Origin: Marinobacter sp. es.048
GTDB lineage: Bacteria > Pseudomonadota > Gammaproteobacteria > Pseudomonadales > Oleiphilaceae
Assembly: GCF_900188435.1 (NCBI RefSeq)
Contig: NZ_FYFA01000001.1
Location: 1,860,001 to 1,924,000 of the forward strand
Direction: 5' to 3'
DNA length: 64,000 nt
Position numbers and translations under genes: made by a program. Positions within the stretch are counted from its first letter, which is position 1. The number at the start of each line of letters is the position of its first letter. Shown piece after piece: positions 62,008 to 64,000 of this stretch. Below the pieces are notes generated by a model. It had not been told where the DNA came from, did no database searches, and was given only the letters and a program-made list of their open reading frames with translations.

Positions 62008-63453
62008 TTGATCCGCTCGTTTTACTGGCACGATTACGAAACCTTCGGGGTAGACCCGGTTCACGACAGGCCTTCCCAGTTTGCCGGCGTGCGGACGGAT
62101 GCGGATCTCAACATCATCGAAGATCCGCTGGTGATTTACTGCAAGCCGGCGGACGACTATCTGCCATCGCCGGAAGCCTGCCTGATTACCGGGATTACTC
62201 CACAAAAGGCCCTGGAAGATGGCTTTCCCGAGGCGGAGTTTATCGCTCAGATCAACGAAGCCTTCAGCCAGCCCGGCACCTGTGTGGTGGGCTACAACAG
62301 CCTGCGCTTTGACGATGAAGTGACCCGTCACACCCTCTACCGCAACCTGCGCGACCCCTACGCCCGGGAATGGCAGAACGGCAATTCCCGCTGGGACATC
62401 ATTGATATGGTGCGCCTGACCTACGCCCTGCGACCGGAAGGCATCAATTGGCCCCGCAAGGAAGACGGTAGTCCCAGTTTCAAACTGGAGGAGCTGACGG
62501 TGGCCAACGGCATCGCCCACGAAGCCGCCCATGATGCCATGTCGGACGTTGAGGCGACCATTGAGGTGGCGAAACTGATCAAGAAAAAACAGCCAAAGCT
62601 CTTTGATTTTGTTCTGCAGAACAAAGACAAACACTCCGCCCGGGCCATGTTGGATACGGCCACCATGAAGCCGGTTTTCCACATTTCCGCCAAGTACCCG
62701 GCCAGCCGGGGTTGCTGCGCACTGGTTGCGCCGGTTGCCGAGCACCCCACCAACAAGAACCTGGTGATTGTCTTTGACCTTCGGGAAGATCCCAGCGAGT
62801 TGATCAATGCCAGTGCTGAGCAGATTCGTGAGCGGGTATTTACTTCTCAGGCGGAACTGGGGGAGGGCGTCAGCCGTTTTCCGCTGAAAGGTGTGCAACT
62901 GAACAAGTGTCCGGTGCTGGCGCCGGCGAACATGCTTTCCACGCTGTCGAAAGGGCGGCTGGAAGAGCTGGCGCTGGACGGCGATACCCTGCGCGCCAAC
63001 CTGGCCATCCTGCGCAAGGCCCCGGACTTGCCGGCCCGGATTGCCGAGGCGTTTGACCAGCCTCACGAAAGCGACCTTACAGATCCGGATGAACAGCTTT
63101 ATGCTGGCGGATTTATCAGTAAAACAGACCGCGAGAAGCTGAACTGGGTGCTGGAGCAGCCGGTGGAAACCCTGGGTGAGCTGGAGGTGACCTTCGAGGA
63201 TGATCGTCTGCAGGAACTGCTGTTTCGCTTTCGGGCCAGGAACTACCCGGGCAGCCTAATGGGTGAGGAGCTGGAGCGTTGGGAAGAGTTTCGCAGCCAG
63301 AGGTTAATGCACCCGAAGAAGGGATGGCGGTCTTTGGAGGCTTATGCCAATGAATTGCAACGCCTGGCGGCGGATCCCGAATTGGCGCCGGAGAGGCGGC
63401 ATATTCTGGAGGATTTGCATTTGTATGGGGAGTCTTTGATTCCTTATATCTGA
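62008..63453 (+). CDS. sbcB: Exonuclease I (SbcB)
   Basis: A 481-residue 3'-5' single-strand DNA exonuclease. DEDDh residues: DYETFG (residues ~9-14), YNSLRFDDEV, and HDAMSDVEAT. The SH3-like and C-terminal helical regions follow in normal order. TTG at 62008 is the start, with AGGAG upstream. Roles in mismatch repair and recombination are known from E. coli. Confidence 0.95.
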   Translation: MIRSFYWHDYETFGVDPVHDRPSQFAGVRTDADLNIIEDPLVIYCKPADDYLPSPEACLITGITPQKALEDGFPEAEFIAQINEAFSQPGTCVVGYNSLRFDDEVTRHTLYRNLRDPYAREWQNGNSRWDIIDMVRLTYALRPEGINWPRKEDGSPSFKLEELTVANGIAHEAAHDAMSDVEATIEVAKLIKKKQPKLFDFVLQNKDKHSARAMLDTATMKPVFHISAKYPASRGCCALVAPVAEHPTNKNLVIVFDLREDPSELINASAEQIRERVFTSQAELGEGVSRFPLKGVQLNKCPVLAPANMLSTLSKGRLEELALDGDTLRANLAILRKAPDLPARIAEAFDQPHESDLTDPDEQLYAGGFISKTDREKLNWVLEQPVETLGELEVTFEDDRLQELLFRFRARNYPGSLMGEELERWEEFRSQRLMHPKKGWRSLEAYANELQRLAADPELAPERRHILEDLHLYGESLIPYI

Positions 63454-63550
63454 GGACAAGGATGTTGGCCGTTCCGGCAGCCGCTTTCTTTATTGTCTGG
63501 GGGGCAAGGTTTAAACTCCAAACATATACCGGCAAACGACTGAGTAAAGT

Positions 63551-63874
63551 ATGGCTGCATTTAATGCACTGGAAATGCTGAAAGAAAAACAGGACGAGAT
63601 TCGCCTGCTTTGTGAAAAGCACCGGGTAATGTCGTTTGGTGTTTTTGGTTCTGCCGCCACAGGGCATTTTAAAGAGAATAGTGATCTGGATTTTCTTGTG
63701 GATTTTGATCCAACGCTAACCGCCTCACAAAAAGCTGCGGCGTTTTTCGGACTAAAAGAAGATCTGGAAGCAATGTTTTCTCGCCCGGTGGATTTGGTCA
63801 CGCTGGCATCCTTGACCAATCCTTATTTCAGAGACTCGGTTCTCGAAGAGCGGCATTCCTTGTATGCAGCGTGA
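63551..63874 (+). CDS. MNT-type nucleotidyltransferase antitoxin
   Basis: A 107-residue minimal nucleotidyltransferase with FGVFGSAATGHF and the metal-binding SDLDFLVDF motif. In HEPN-MNT modules this protein neutralises the HEPN toxin, in some cases by AMPylation. The HEPN-like gene overlaps its end by 11 bases. Confidence 0.9.
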   Translation: MAAFNALEMLKEKQDEIRLLCEKHRVMSFGVFGSAATGHFKENSDLDFLVDFDPTLTASQKAAAFFGLKEDLEAMFSRPVDLVTLASLTNPYFRDSVLEERHSLYAA

Positions 63875-64000
63875 GGCTCTCAAGTACCTTTACGATATTC
63901 TTGCAGCTGCTGAGAAGGTTCAGCGTTTTGTTGCTGGTAGCAGTGAAGATGATTATCTGAATGATGAGTTGTTGCAGTCTGCCGTTGAGCGCCAGTTCGA
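63864..64000 (+). CDS. HEPN (HepT/DUF86-like) toxin, 3'-truncated
   Basis: The first ~45 codons are visible, opening MQREALKYLYDILAAAEKVQ, with the helical pattern and SAVERQF of HepT proteins; the RNase R-x4-6-H motif lies beyond the window. Overlap with the MNT gene fixes it as the toxin of a type VII-like pair. Confidence 0.82.
   Translation, partial: MQREALKYLYDILAAAEKVQRFVAGSSEDDYLNDELLQSAVERQF

Noticed and set aside
61864..63066. 400-residue minus-strand frame opposite sbcB
   Set aside because: SbcB on the plus strand has all DEDDh motifs; the antisense frame is a GC-codon shadow.
1..64000. CRISPR arrays, tRNA, rRNA, prophage or insertion-sequence transposases
   Set aside because: No regularly spaced repeats, cloverleaf with CCA end, rRNA sequence or transposase/integrase motifs were seen on reading.

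Overview
The window looks like chromosomal DNA from a marine gammaproteobacterium, most probably Marinobacter or a close relative. This is an inference from gene content: an MvaT-type H-NS-like protein, a type IV pilus locus in the pseudomonad order pilB-pilC-pilD-coaE, a DUF1302/DUF1329 pair beside a MalT-like LuxR regulator, a Bax-like glucosaminidase, and a local rfaH. No rRNA, tRNA, CRISPR array, insertion sequence or prophage was seen.

Layout. (1) 1-12.6 kb, housekeeping and accessory genes: a 5'-truncated thiolase, a 110-bp nested palindromic repeat, DUF1302-DUF1329 and a large LuxR regulator on the plus strand, then on the minus strand an acyltransferase, a glucosaminidase, a large lipoprotein and a YfaZ-like protein. 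(2) 12.7-21.7 kb, minus strand: pilB, pilC, pilD, coaE, an outer-membrane protein, trmO, a hybrid histidine kinase and yacG. (3) 21.8-25.1 kb, plus strand: pilA behind a sigma-54 promoter, a Wzy_C/O-oligosaccharyltransferase-like protein and a second type IVa pilin. (4) 25.1-28.7 kb: a beta-CASP metallo-beta-lactamase (minus), then cysQ, rfaH and a Wzz-like gene (plus). (5) 28.9-55.3 kb: an unbroken plus-strand surface-polysaccharide locus of about 26 kb. (6) 55.4-58.8 kb: a second beta-CASP protein carrying an in-frame palindromic insert, a TviB-like UDP-sugar dehydrogenase and mvaT. (7) 58.8-64 kb: a diguanylate cyclase, a CheC-like response regulator, a secreted protein, sbcB, and an MNT/HEPN toxin-antitoxin pair cut by the window end.

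How the polysaccharide locus seems to work. Wzi, an SLBB export protein, Wzz, Wzx and Wzy supply assembly and export. PseC, PseF, PseG and PseI make a CMP-activated pseudaminic acid, but no PseB or PseH is present. The FnlA-type dehydratase further along makes the same first intermediate as PseB and could feed both the Pse and the L-FucNAc branches. Two formyltransferase-like proteins stand where the PseH acetyltransferase would be expected, which suggests a 7-N-formyl derivative. A fused HMGL-type aldolase, a KdsB-like cytidylyltransferase and a HAD phosphatase look like a second, possibly undescribed, ulosonic-acid pathway. FnlA-FnlB-FnlC, WbuB and WbuC provide L-FucNAc and its transfer, and a WecA-like enzyme provides the lipid-linked initiating sugar. 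TviB may provide a HexNAc uronate.

Regulation. RfaH is encoded just upstream of the locus, and an exact 12-base ops element (GGCGGTAGCGTG) lies inside the wzi signal-peptide codons, with no visible Shine-Dalgarno at the wzi start. This fits RfaH coupling both transcription and translation of the locus.
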